Positions 25,849 to 34,282 of a stretch of DNA of 64,000 nucleotides are shown here, in pieces. Each line of letters starts with the position of its first letter. The stretch's first letter is position 1. Origin of the DNA: BOG-931 sp963761525 (GTDB lineage Bacteria > Pseudomonadota > Alphaproteobacteria > Rhizobiales > Xanthobacteraceae); NCBI GenBank assembly GCA_963761525.1, contig CAVXHG010000008.1, positions 372,001 through 436,000 on the forward strand, read 5' to 3'. The notes under the pieces were generated by a model. It saw nothing but the letters and a program-made list of their open reading frames with translations. It did not search any database and was not told where the DNA came from. Position numbers and translations under genes: made by a program.

Positions 25849-26724
25849 CTAGCGGCGCATGCGTTCGGTCTCGTACGTCAGCATCGGTTCGCTGCCATCG
25901 CGCCGCGGCGGCGCGGAGCCGAGCAGGAACCATGCGGCTGATGCCGCAGCGAGCACGCTGCCGAGTGTCGCCAGTAAATCCTCGTACCAAACATCGCGGC
26001 TGTTACCGGTGTCTTCGCGTTCGGCGAACGCAATAACCGGCGTATCCGCAGGCTTGCTGTCGGCTGCGGCCATAGTGTCGGCAGTAGCCGGAGGGCTGTC
26101 GGCAGTAGCCGAGGCGTCGGCGGTGGTATCGGCTTGCACGGCAGCAGGTTGAGCTTGCACGGCAGCCGGTTGAGGTGGTGTATCGGCGGCGGCGCTACTG
26201 GCGGCAAGATCGAGCGCATTGATCTCGTCCTGCGACGTGATTTGCACGGTATGGCCGTCGACGACCATCGCGCTCGGCTCCGAAGGAGCGGACGCGGTCG
26301 CTTGCGCGCCGGGCACTGCCGCCGCATCAAATGTCGCGGCGGCTGGGGCGCTGTTCGTATCGGCTGCTGGCGGTGTCACGGTTGTCTGTGCGTTATCGTT
26401 TTGCGGCGCCGGTGTTGTGGCCGCTGCTTCGTCTGGGGCGGCATGAGATTTTTTGCTCGCAGACCGGCGATGGTGCCAATGCCGATGCACGATCCTGGTA
26501 GGCGCCGTCGTTTCTATCGCGACCGGTGCCGGTGCTACTGTCGCGCTGGGTGCTTCGGCGATGTTCGATGCTGCCGCAGTTCTGGGCGTGAACAGCATTT
26601 GCAGCAGCGAAACCGGTTTACCCGGCTCCTGGCTCGGTGCTTGGCTCGTATCGCTTTGCGCAGATGCGGCGCCTGCCATCGCAAACAAAATTGCGCCGGC
26701 AGCCACGATGCGAAAGGTCACCAT
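25849..26724 (-). CDS. Pro/Ala-rich exported protein with C-terminal membrane helix
   Basis: A 291-residue protein I do not recognise. It has a signal peptide (MVTFRIVAAGAILFAMAG, AASA cleavage), a His/Arg-rich patch (RIVHRHWHHRRSASKKSH), about 150 residues of low complexity rich in Ala, Pro, Thr and Asp with a doubled QPAAVQA motif, an acidic stretch, one hydrophobic segment (LLATLGSVLAAASAAWFLLG) and a short basic tail. It may span the periplasm. GGAGG lies 7 bases before the ATG at 26724, which therefore is preferred over the frame start at 26763. The only neighbours are a repeat on one side and a TctC gene transcribed toward it. Confidence 0.7.
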   Translation of the reverse strand: MVTFRIVAAGAILFAMAGAASAQSDTSQAPSQEPGKPVSLLQMLFTPRTAAASNIAEAPSATVAPAPVAIETTAPTRIVHRHWHHRRSASKKSHAAPDEAAATTPAPQNDNAQTTVTPPAADTNSAPAAATFDAAAVPGAQATASAPSEPSAMVVDGHTVQITSQDEINALDLAASSAAADTPPQPAAVQAQPAAVQADTTADASATADSPPATADTMAAADSKPADTPVIAFAEREDTGNSRDVWYEDLLATLGSVLAAASAAWFLLGSAPPRRDGSEPMLTYETERMRR

Positions 26725-26882
26725 GATGTCCTCCGTGCTTATTACACAGAGGCCATACGGCACACGCGGCGTGACCTTAAAGTGACCCGAATGCGGATTT
26801 TTTCGCGCAAAGCAGGGACAAAAAGCGGCGGTAATTTACGCTGCCGCTTCCGCGCCAGAAGGCGAAAAGACGCATAACCGCG

Positions 26883-27860
26883 CTATTCGACGGTTATGCC
26901 GCTGGCCTTGATCGGAACCGCCCACTTGGCGATCTCGCTTTTGACCAGATCGCCGAGATATTGCGGCGTTGCCTCTTGATCGGTGACGATTTCTGCGCCG
27001 AGCCCGGTGAGCCGATCGCGCACGGCCGGCGTATGCATCGCCTCGAGCGTGGCGTCGTGCAGCTTCTTCACGATAGCGGCGGGAGTATTCTTCGGCAGGA
27101 AGATCGCGTTCCAGGTATAGGCGACGAGACCGGACGTGCCTTGCTCGGCAGCGGTCGGCAGGTTCGGCAGCGCCGGTGAGCGTTTGGTGTCGAGCACCGC
27201 AATGCCTTTGACCGAGCCGGAATCGATCGGCGGTTTCGCCGTCGTCATGATGTCGCACATGTAATCGACGCGGCCGGCTTCGAGGTCCTGCAGCGCCGGT
27301 GCTGAACCACGATAAGGCACGTGCGTGACATTAACCCCGATCACATAGTTCAGCAGTACGCAGCCGAGATGAACCGCCGAACCGGTACCGGCCGAGGCAA
27401 ACTGCATCTTGGACTGGTTCTGCTTGGCGTAGGCGACGAATTCTTTGAGATTGCTGACCGGCAGGTCTTTGCGCGTTTCCAGCACCAGCGGCACGTTGGC
27501 GATCAGCGCCACTGGAGTGAAATCAGTCACCGCATTGTAGAGCGGATCCTTGTAGAGCGTCTGGCCTTGGGCGTGGGTGCCGACGGTGCCGAGCACGAAC
27601 TGATAGCCATCGGGAGCGGCATTGGCGACGCGGGCCGAGCCCGTCATGCCACCGGCGCCGTTGACATTCTCAACGATCACTGTCTGGCCGAGGATTTCGC
27701 TCATGCGCCCGGCGATCAAACGGCCGAGAATGTCGGTTGGCCCGCCAGCGGCGAACGGAATGACCATCGTCATCGGATGGTTTGGGAAATCTTCGGCTCG
27801 CGCCGGTGCGCAGACAGCAATCAGCATCGCGGCGAGCGCCGCGGCAGATATCGTTCTCAT
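26883..27860 (-). CDS. Bug/TctC-family periplasmic substrate-binding protein
   Basis: About 325 residues: Sec signal peptide (ISAAALAAMLIAVCAPARA), then DFPNHPMTMVIPFAAGGPTD, the family start, GAGGMTGSARVANAAPDGY, the hinge strand MQFASAGTGSAVHLG and THVPYRGSAPALQDLEAG. Of two ATG codons 6 bases apart, the second (27860) has GGAGG at a proper 8-base distance; the first is too close. It is downstream of the M24 hydrolase and hydroxyacid dehydrogenase genes on the same strand (84-base gap to M24) and may bring in a carboxylate these enzymes use; that link is inference. No TctAB adjoins. Confidence 0.92.
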   Translation of the reverse strand: MRTISAAALAAMLIAVCAPARAEDFPNHPMTMVIPFAAGGPTDILGRLIAGRMSEILGQTVIVENVNGAGGMTGSARVANAAPDGYQFVLGTVGTHAQGQTLYKDPLYNAVTDFTPVALIANVPLVLETRKDLPVSNLKEFVAYAKQNQSKMQFASAGTGSAVHLGCVLLNYVIGVNVTHVPYRGSAPALQDLEAGRVDYMCDIMTTAKPPIDSGSVKGIAVLDTKRSPALPNLPTAAEQGTSGLVAYTWNAIFLPKNTPAAIVKKLHDATLEAMHTPAVRDRLTGLGAEIVTDQEATPQYLGDLVKSEIAKWAVPIKASGITVE

Positions 27861-27950
27861 GGGCATTTCCTCCGTTGCCGCTGTGCTGCCTTGCTGTCAT
27901 CAAAACGTCAACTTGACGGTTCGACGCAATGCCGCAGCTTGGGAGAAAGG

Positions 27951-29183
27951 CTAGCCGAGCTCGGTGATCTCTTCCGGGAAGTGGTGTAGCCGCTCGCCAG
28001 GCCCGTTCGGCCCGATCAGCCAGTTGTCGCAGAACCACGACAGCATGCCGCCCTTGATGTAGGTCGGATGCACGACGATGTTCATGTCGACCTCGATGTT
28101 CATCGGCTCGTCATTGCGAATGAGCGGCCGCTCGACGAGGTCGTAGCCCTGGCCGTGGCAGTGCAGCCGTTTCTCTTCCGGCCGGCCGTTCTTGCGCATG
28201 AACGCGTTGTAGGCCTCGAACACGTCCTTGCAGGCCGCGCCGGGCTTGAGCAGGCCCAAATTATATTTGCGCGCTTCGAGCGCGAACGCGTATTCGTCTT
28301 TCATCTCTTGCGAAGCCTTGCCGACCACACAGGTGCGGCCGAGCTCGGTGTACATGCCGCCGGGGCCCGCATCTTCGACCAGCAGCGCAACGGCGTCGCC
28401 TTCCTGGATGACGCGGTTCTGATAATGCCGCGCCGAGAATTGAGCGGGCTTGCCCATCGGCATCGAGGCGCAAAGATAAATGCCGTGCTCGCTGCCGTGA
28501 CGTTGGCTGTAGCATTGGGCAATCGCGGCGATGTCGCGATCGCGCATACCGGGCTCGACTGCGGCAAATGCCGCGCGCATCGCGCCGTCCTGCATTGCGG
28601 CGGCCCGCTTCACCAGTTCCTGTTCTTCAGGGCTCTTGATGACCTTGATGCGGTCGACGAGATCGGAGGCGTCGACGAATTTCGTGTTCGAGAAGCGGCC
28701 CTTCTGCATGTAGTCGACCATCGCGAACGACATCTGATAGGTGCCGACCAGACCGATGGTGCCGCCAGCGTAGGGCTCAAGCGCTTTCGCTGCGAGTTCG
28801 GCGTCATACGGCGCGGTGTAATAGCAGGACGAGTAGCTTGGGGTCGTGTACCAGGTCTTCACACCGCGCCGGGTGCCATCGCTCTTGCCGTTGAGTTCGT
28901 TGACGCCACCGAAGGGGCCCTGGTTGACCAGGGTCATCAGGTCATCGCGCGGAAACACGACGGTCAGCGGATAGCCGTTGGTGGCCGGCAGGTCGGTGAA
29001 ATATTTGACGTAGCCGCCCATCTGGTCGCTGTTGTTCTGCATCAACAGCACGTCGATCTTGTCGCGTTCCATGGCGGCGCGCACGGCCTTCCAGCGGCGT
29101 TCCAATTCCGCCGTCGAGATCGGCGTCTGCAGGCGTTCGGACAGTTGTTCCAACTTCGGTCTCCCAGTCGTTTCTTGGTTCAT
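27951..29183 (-). CDS. M24-fold (creatinase/prolidase-like) metallohydrolase with altered metal ligands
   Basis: A 410-residue protein with the creatinase N-terminal domain (MERDKIDVLLMQNNSDQMGGY) and a pita-bread C-terminal domain. Aligning by eye to the family D-D-H-E-E metal set gives Asp in LLVEDAGPGG, Glu in YTELGRTCVVG (family Asp), His in RLHCHGQGYDLVERP, His in NIVVHPTY (family Glu) and Asp in SWFCDNWLIG (family Glu). Aminopeptidase activity is therefore doubtful; some M24 members are non-peptidases. It lies 33 bases downstream of the hydroxyacid dehydrogenase and upstream of a TctC gene on the same strand, suggesting small-molecule catabolism. Confidence 0.82.
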   Translation of the reverse strand: MNQETTGRPKLEQLSERLQTPISTAELERRWKAVRAAMERDKIDVLLMQNNSDQMGGYVKYFTDLPATNGYPLTVVFPRDDLMTLVNQGPFGGVNELNGKSDGTRRGVKTWYTTPSYSSCYYTAPYDAELAAKALEPYAGGTIGLVGTYQMSFAMVDYMQKGRFSNTKFVDASDLVDRIKVIKSPEEQELVKRAAAMQDGAMRAAFAAVEPGMRDRDIAAIAQCYSQRHGSEHGIYLCASMPMGKPAQFSARHYQNRVIQEGDAVALLVEDAGPGGMYTELGRTCVVGKASQEMKDEYAFALEARKYNLGLLKPGAACKDVFEAYNAFMRKNGRPEEKRLHCHGQGYDLVERPLIRNDEPMNIEVDMNIVVHPTYIKGGMLSWFCDNWLIGPNGPGERLHHFPEEITELG

Positions 29184-29216
29184 TCGAGCGTGACCGGGAA
29201 TCCGGTCATGGAAAGC

Positions 29217-30170
29217 TCAGTGCGGCATGACATTGATCATGCCGCCAATGTTGCCGGAAAGGAAGCATCGCATGTTGGCTTCGACGGTCGGCAGTGCGTA
29301 ATCGATGTAGACGTCGCAAAAACCGCCCTGGTGGGTGGTGATAATGACGTTTTTCATGGCCCAGAACGGATGATCGCGAGGCAGGGGTTCTTCATTGAAA
29401 ACATCGAGCGCTGCGCCGGCGATCTTGCCGGACTGGAGCGCTTCGATCAGTGCGGTTTCGTCGACTACGCCGCCGCGCGCAAGGTTTACCAGAAAGCTCG
29501 TCGGCTTCATCGCGCCGAATACTTTGGCGTCAATACTATTGCGGGTCTTTTCAGTGAGCGGCGTCAGCAGGACGAAGAAATCGAACTCGCCGGCGATCGC
29601 GGCAAGCTCCGTGCTTGAATGCATTTGGTCGAATCCTGCGACCTGGCGCGGCGACGAACTGACCCCGACGGTGCGCATGCCAAACGCCTTGCACTTCGGC
29701 GCGAGCTCTTCAGCGATGGCGCCGATGCCAAAAACCCCGACCGTCTTGTTGTGCAGAAGCCGGGCCGGAAAGCGCGCCCATTCGCGAGCGTCCTGGGCTC
29801 GCACGGCGCGCGGGATATCGCGGGCCAGCGCCAGCATCGAGCCGATCGCCGCTTCCGACACCGGCGCTCCGTGAATGCCGTGAATGTTGGTGACGATGAT
29901 ATCTTTGCGCAGCACCGGCCGGTCGATCAGATTGTCGACGCCGGTGCCCAGCGCTTGAACCCATTTCAGGTTGGCGCCGGCGCGTAGCACGTCATCGGAC
30001 AGCCGCGGCGCGAAGGTGACGAGAATATCTGCATCGGCGATGTAGGGACCGACCTTGGTGTGGTGATCCACCAGATTGACGTTCAGCTCCGGGAATTTCG
30101 CCTTCAGGCGGTCGCGGTATTGATTATTGAGTTCCGGCGTCAGCGTCAGAAGGATCAGCAGATTTGTCAT
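29217..30170 (-). CDS. D-2-hydroxyacid dehydrogenase (NAD-dependent)
   Basis: A 317-residue dehydrogenase. Substrate domain from MTNLLILLTLTPEL; NAD domain with VGVFGIGAIAEELAPKC (GxGxxx type), and catalytic residues in the usual places: Arg in VNLARGGVVDE, Glu in DVFNEEPLPRDHP, and His in VIITTHQGGFCD. The family oxidises D-2-hydroxyacids or reduces 2-oxoacids; the substrate is not predictable. The ATG at 30170 is chosen because the preceding open frame to 30251 has no family sequence. It is the first of three same-strand genes with the M24 protein and a TctC protein. Confidence 0.9.
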   Translation of the reverse strand: MTNLLILLTLTPELNNQYRDRLKAKFPELNVNLVDHHTKVGPYIADADILVTFAPRLSDDVLRAGANLKWVQALGTGVDNLIDRPVLRKDIIVTNIHGIHGAPVSEAAIGSMLALARDIPRAVRAQDAREWARFPARLLHNKTVGVFGIGAIAEELAPKCKAFGMRTVGVSSSPRQVAGFDQMHSSTELAAIAGEFDFFVLLTPLTEKTRNSIDAKVFGAMKPTSFLVNLARGGVVDETALIEALQSGKIAGAALDVFNEEPLPRDHPFWAMKNVIITTHQGGFCDVYIDYALPTVEANMRCFLSGNIGGMINVMPH

Positions 30171-30352
30171 GCGCCTTGAGGTGTTAATGTGGCCGCGTCG
30201 CAGGAAGGCGTTATATACATTTGTGACAGACGCCGCCAAGTTTTGGCGCAACGGGTCGCGCGCAACACGGCCTCGCTCAAGTAGGCGTCGCGCGGCTAGG
30301 CGACCTGAGCTAGACTGGCTTTGTTCGGCCTCAGTCCTTTCAGGAGCACACG

Positions 30353-30574
30353 ATGCCCATCGATCTTTCCGCGGTGAATTGGCTTTACGTCGCGATATTG
30401 TCGCTGTTGGTCTTTATAGCTGCGCTGCTTGGAAGCCTGATTTCATTTCGCAACAAGTTCGCTGCCGCGATCCTTGCCGCCGTCCTGTTCGCGGCCGGAT
30501 TCGTATTCTGGACCTATTACCCGCACGACAATCTGCCGTCGCCGCTGAATTCGATGCCCATCAGCGCGAAGTAG
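30353..30574 (+). CDS. Small two-helix membrane protein
   Basis: A 73-residue protein of unknown function. It has two hydrophobic helices (WLYVAILSLLVFIAALLGSL and FAAAILAAVLFAAGFVFWTY) joined by ISFRNK, and a short polar tail PHDNLPSPLNSMP. AGGAG lies 7-8 bases before the ATG, which supports real translation. It stands alone between the divergent dehydrogenase and the CoA-transferase genes. Confidence 0.72.
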   Translation: MPIDLSAVNWLYVAILSLLVFIAALLGSLISFRNKFAAAILAAVLFAAGFVFWTYYPHDNLPSPLNSMPISAK

Positions 30575-30666
30575 GCCGGAACGGGCCGGCGCAGCCGCCT
30601 GCGGGTTGACCTTTTTAACGGTCCCGTTATGCGTAAACTCTATCTGCCGGGAGAAATGGGGACGCG

Positions 30667-31368
30667 ATGAACAAGGTCTATGCGGATGCCACATCCGCAC
30701 TGGCCGGGTTGCTTAAGGATGGCATGACCATCATGGCAGGCGGTTTCGGCCTGTGCGGCATTCCGGAAACTTTGATTTCTGCAATCCGGGAGTCCGGGGT
30801 CAAAAACCTGACCGTGGTTTCCAATAATTGCGGAACGGACGGCAAGGGGCTCGGCCTTCTCCTCGACACCCGGCAGATCAAGAAAATGATCTCGTCGTAC
30901 GTCGGCGAGAACAAGACCTTCATGAACCAGTACCTCGCGGGAGAGCTCGAGATCGAGTTCAATCCGCAAGGCACCTTGGCGGAGCGCATCCGTGCCGGCG
31001 GCGCCGGCATTCCAGCGTTCTTCACCAAGACCGGCGTCGGCACCCTGATTGCCGAGGGCAAGCCGGTGCAGGAATTCGAGGGCGAGCGCTATGTGATGGA
31101 GCGTGGCCTGGTAGCGGATTTGTCGATCGTGCACGCCTGGCTCGGCGATACCGAGGGCAACCTCGTTTACCGCAAGACGGCGCGCAACTTTAACCCGCCG
31201 ATGGCGACCGCGGGCAAAGTAACCATCGCCGAAGTGGAAAAGATCGTGGAGCCGGGCCAGATCGATCCGGACCATATCATGACGCCGGGAATCTTCGTTC
31301 AGCGCATCGTCAGCGTGCCGAACGCAGTCAAGCACATTGAACAGCGCACCGTGCGCAAGCGAGCTTGA
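30667..31368 (+). CDS. scoA: 3-oxoacid CoA-transferase subunit A
   Basis: A 233-residue alpha subunit of the family I CoA-transferases. Seen: MTIMAGGFGLCGIPETLI with the glycine-rich CoA-binding segment, VVSNNCGTDGKGLG, SSYVGENKTF, the oxyanion-hole region GAGIPAFFTKTGVGT, and KTARNFNPPMATAGKVTI. With subunit B it moves CoA from succinyl-CoA to a 3-oxoacid such as acetoacetate or 3-oxoadipate; the sequence most resembles the succinyl-CoA:acetoacetate type, but I cannot exclude a PcaI-type substrate. Subunit B follows after 12 bases. Confidence 0.93.
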   Translation: MNKVYADATSALAGLLKDGMTIMAGGFGLCGIPETLISAIRESGVKNLTVVSNNCGTDGKGLGLLLDTRQIKKMISSYVGENKTFMNQYLAGELEIEFNPQGTLAERIRAGGAGIPAFFTKTGVGTLIAEGKPVQEFEGERYVMERGLVADLSIVHAWLGDTEGNLVYRKTARNFNPPMATAGKVTIAEVEKIVEPGQIDPDHIMTPGIFVQRIVSVPNAVKHIEQRTVRKRA

Positions 31369-31380
31369 GAGGAATTAACA

Positions 31381-32037
31381 TGCCTTGGACCCGCGATCAG
31401 ATGGCGGAACGCGCCGCGCAGGAATTACAGGACGGCTTTTACGTCAATCTCGGCATCGGCATTCCGACGCTGGTGTCGAACTACATTCCGAAAGGAATGT
31501 CGGTGCAGTTGCAGTCGGAGAACGGCATGCTCGGCACCGGCCCATTTCCGTATGAGGGCGATGAAGATCCCGATCTCATCAATGCCGGCAAGCAGACCGT
31601 CACCGAACTGCCGACCACAAGCTATTTCAACTCCGCGGACTCGTTCGGGATGATCCGCGGCGGGCATATTAACATCGCGATCCTCGGCGCCATGCAGGTT
31701 GCTGAGAACGGCGACATTGCCAACTGGATGATCCCGGGCAAGCTGGTGAAGGGCATGGGCGGCGCCATGGACCTTGTCGGCGGCGTCAAGAAAGTCGTCG
31801 TGGTCATGGAGCACTCTGCCAAAGGCGAGTTCGAAGTTGTTGCATCGCTGCAATCTTCCGCTTACCGGCGCTGGCGTTATCGATATGGTGATCACGGATC
31901 TCGGCGTATTTACCGTCGATCGCGACGGCGGCGGCGGTTTGACGCTTGTCGAGCTTGCGCCCGACGTGTCGCTCGACGACATCAAGAAGAATACCCAGGC
32001 GAGCTACAAAGTCGCCAATACGCTGAAGAAGCATTAG
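31381..32037 (+). CDS. scoB: 3-oxoacid CoA-transferase subunit B (one frameshift)
   Basis: Beta subunit, about 218 residues over two frames. Frame 1: VNLGIGIPTLVSNYIP, the catalytic Glu motif QLQSENGMLGTGP, GGHINIAILGAMQV and KVVVVMEHSAKG. Frame 2: SSKLLHRCNLPLTG, VIDMVITDLGVFTVDRDG and the C-terminus SYKVANTLKKH. Removing the G at 31827 joins them as HSAKGSSKLLHRC, the family sequence, so a single inserted base breaks the gene here. GAGGA precedes the ATG. It forms a two-gene operon with scoA and converges on the diguanylate cyclase gene. Confidence 0.9.
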
Positions 32038-32059
32038 CGCGGGTGTTCATAGTTCCGAC

Positions 32060-33595
32060 TTAAGCTGCCGCACGGCCACGGGCGGTATCTACAGCTTGAT
32101 GAGCGATCTCGACGCAGTTACGCCCCTTGCATTTGGCTTGGTAAAGGGCGGTGTCTGCCGCCTTTATCAGGTCCCGCGGTTGCAATCCTTGCCGTGGAAT
32201 CATTGAAGCTACGCCGATGCTCACTGTCGGTGTGCTATCCGGGCGACCTTGTTGGTCCGCGCGTAGAGCTAGAATGCTTTCGCGAATCCTTTCTGCAAGG
32301 GATGCTGCGTCAGCAATTGAAGTATCAGGGAGCAGAACCACAAATTCTTCACCGCCATAGCGAGCGCATAAATCGCCTGCGCGTCGGGCGCTGGATTCAA
32401 TGCAATGCGCGATCGACAGGAGCGCAGCATCGCCTGCCTGATGACCGAACTGGTCGTTATATTCCTTGAATTTGTCCGCATCGATCATCAGCATTGCAAA
32501 TGAGCTTTGAGCGCGCTGGGCACGGCGCCATTCGATATCAAATACTTCGTCGAGGCGCCGCCGGTTGCACAGATTGGTAAGGCCGTCGGTCGTTGCCGCA
32601 ATAGAAAGCTGAAACTCAGCCTCGCTTCGCCGCTTAAGTGCGTAAGTAAGAAATATGATCAATGCGACATTGATCGCGCACATCACCAGCATGATCGAAC
32701 CGATGAGCAGCGCCTTCTGCCGCCAAGTGGAAAAAATTGTGTCGAGCGAGATGCCGTAGCTTAACATCAATGGCTGTCCGGCAATGTGCTGAAACACGTA
32801 TAGCCGATCCACGCCATCGATTCCGGCGACATCCTCGAACGAGCCGGATTCGTATCCGGTAGTTTGTCGGAAGATCCGCGAAGACGCGAAGTTGCGGCCT
32901 ATCATTTCGGTCGAAAACGGCGAGCGCATAACCAGCGATCCGTCGTCACGCACAAGAGTTAATGCGTCTCGATCTCCCCGCTTAACTTTCTCGAATATTT
33001 TTTGGAAATAACTGAGACGCAAAGTGCCAACAACCACGCCCAGAAACGAGCCGTCTGTGTTTGTCAGCCGTCTGCTGATTGCTATGAGGCTCTCGCCGTC
33101 GGCGGCGACCCACGGACGACTCAAATAGGAGTCCGCGCCAATTTTATATCTCTGGACTTGGAAAAAATCACTTTCCGCGTAGTTGTCGGCGCGCGGCGTG
33201 AGTGTTCGTGAATTGGTGACGACGGTTCCATTCTTGTCGAGCACAAAAATCGATCCCATGTCTTTCGCTGTAGCAGCGCGGTCGAATAGAACAAGCTGCC
33301 GCAGCTCCGGATTCAATTTTGATACCTCTGGAAGTTTCATCCCCTCTACGACGGCCTGCAATGAGAGATCGTACAGTTCCAGATTTCTCCCGATCTCCGA
33401 ACTCATCGCGGCGATTACGTTTGATGCGGCCTGCATCGCCTTGTCGCGCTCTTGATTGCGGCTTTCCCACAGGACGAATGCCAGGATGGCCGAAAATCCA
33501 AGGGTGATTGTCAGGCCGAGAGCAATAAGCGCTTTGGCGTATCTTTGCTGACGTGCTGCAAATTGGGGCGGCAAGGCAATTCCCCGAGAGTTCAT
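32060..33595 (-). CDS. Membrane diguanylate cyclase with periplasmic Cache-type sensor
   Basis: A 511-residue protein: membrane helix 1 (LIALGLTITLGFSAILAFVL), a periplasmic double-Cache-like domain (FVLDKNGTVVTNSRT; SRPWVAADGESLIAISRRL; LTLVRDDGSLVMRSP), membrane helix 2 (IGSIMLVMCAINVALIIFLT) and a GGDEF domain with active-site RYGGEEFVVLLP. An inhibitory I-site RAGD lies five residues before GGEEF, so product inhibition is likely. It should make c-di-GMP in response to a periplasmic small molecule. ATG 33595 was preferred to a TTG at 33616. It faces scoB convergently with a 22-base gap. Confidence 0.93.
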   Translation of the reverse strand: MNSRGIALPPQFAARQQRYAKALIALGLTITLGFSAILAFVLWESRNQERDKAMQAASNVIAAMSSEIGRNLELYDLSLQAVVEGMKLPEVSKLNPELRQLVLFDRAATAKDMGSIFVLDKNGTVVTNSRTLTPRADNYAESDFFQVQRYKIGADSYLSRPWVAADGESLIAISRRLTNTDGSFLGVVVGTLRLSYFQKIFEKVKRGDRDALTLVRDDGSLVMRSPFSTEMIGRNFASSRIFRQTTGYESGSFEDVAGIDGVDRLYVFQHIAGQPLMLSYGISLDTIFSTWRQKALLIGSIMLVMCAINVALIIFLTYALKRRSEAEFQLSIAATTDGLTNLCNRRRLDEVFDIEWRRAQRAQSSFAMLMIDADKFKEYNDQFGHQAGDAALLSIAHCIESSARRAGDLCARYGGEEFVVLLPDTSIADAASLAERIRESILALRADQQGRPDSTPTVSIGVASMIPRQGLQPRDLIKAADTALYQAKCKGRNCVEIAHQAVDTARGRAAA

Positions 33596-33840
33596 CCCCG
33601 GCGGCCGTAATAACAATCTCTCGTTGACGCTCTGCCCGAGCGGCCCAGAAAATCCGTCTTACTGTATTAAGGTATTGGTAAGCGTGAGGCTTATCTGGCA
33701 AATAGTGAAGCGGGAGCCGGATCAATTGTCCGGCTTTGATGGCCATTTGAAATTGACGCAGCCGACTGGTTCCTGGGCGAAGCAGGGGCCGGGCAACCGC
33801 ACATGCGGTAAGAACAAGGACTATTTTTACGGCGAGTATC

Positions 33841-34050
33841 CTAATCGACCGCGATCATGACGCTGGTGGCTTTGATAATGGCTACCGCGTTTTGGCCGGC
33901 CTTCAGGCCGAGTTCGTCCACGGATTCATTCGTGATGGAAGCGGTCACAACCTGGCCCGGTGCAATCTCAAGCCGGACATGGGAGGTGGTCGCGCCCTTT
34001 TTTACGTCGACGATCTTGCCTTTGAGTTGATTGCGCGCGCTGATTCTCAT
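33841..34050 (-). CDS. mop: Molbindin (Mop/TOBE-domain molybdenum-pterin-binding protein)
   Basis: A 69-residue single Mop domain: MRISARNQLKGKIVDVKKGATT, then VRLEIAPGQVVTASITNES and the C-terminal AGQNAVAIIKATSVMIAVD (quoted in parts), the standard molbindin fold that forms a hexamer storing molybdate or tungstate. AAGGGA lies 8 bases before the ATG at 34050. No modABC genes are near. The longer frame using TTG at 34065 is less likely because that codon overlaps the ribosome-binding site. Confidence 0.9.
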   Translation of the reverse strand: MRISARNQLKGKIVDVKKGATTSHVRLEIAPGQVVTASITNESVDELGLKAGQNAVAIIKATSVMIAVD

Positions 34051-34216
34051 GATGGGTCCCTTCAAATAAGGTGCCGCGCAGCTATCCCGCGCGAGCGTGT
34101 GAATGGTCTAGACGGTTCGAGCGCTTACGGCGCGTTACCGGCTGCTAAGGACCGTAATCTACCTGCTTGATGGATGGCAATAACGATGCAACAACCAGCC
34201 GCCCGCCTATTGACCT

Positions 34217-34261
34217 GCGTGATCCTGCCCGGCAATCGGGACGCGCTTTTCCGGATCACGC
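34217..34261. repeat. Palindromic repeat upstream of an amidohydrolase gene
   Basis: Arms GCGTGATCC and GGATCACGC enclose a 27-base core containing CGCTTTTCC. The right part, CTTTTCCGGATCA, is shared with the element at 25778-25848, so both belong to one repeat family. It ends 21 bases before the following start codon. Confidence 0.65.
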
Positions 34262-34282
34262 GCGAACGGAGAGAGACGTCTG

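Noticed and set aside
28068..29618. Plus-strand open frame of 516 codons across the M24 and dehydrogenase genes
   Set aside because: It spans two well-recognised genes on the other strand and has no domain of its own.
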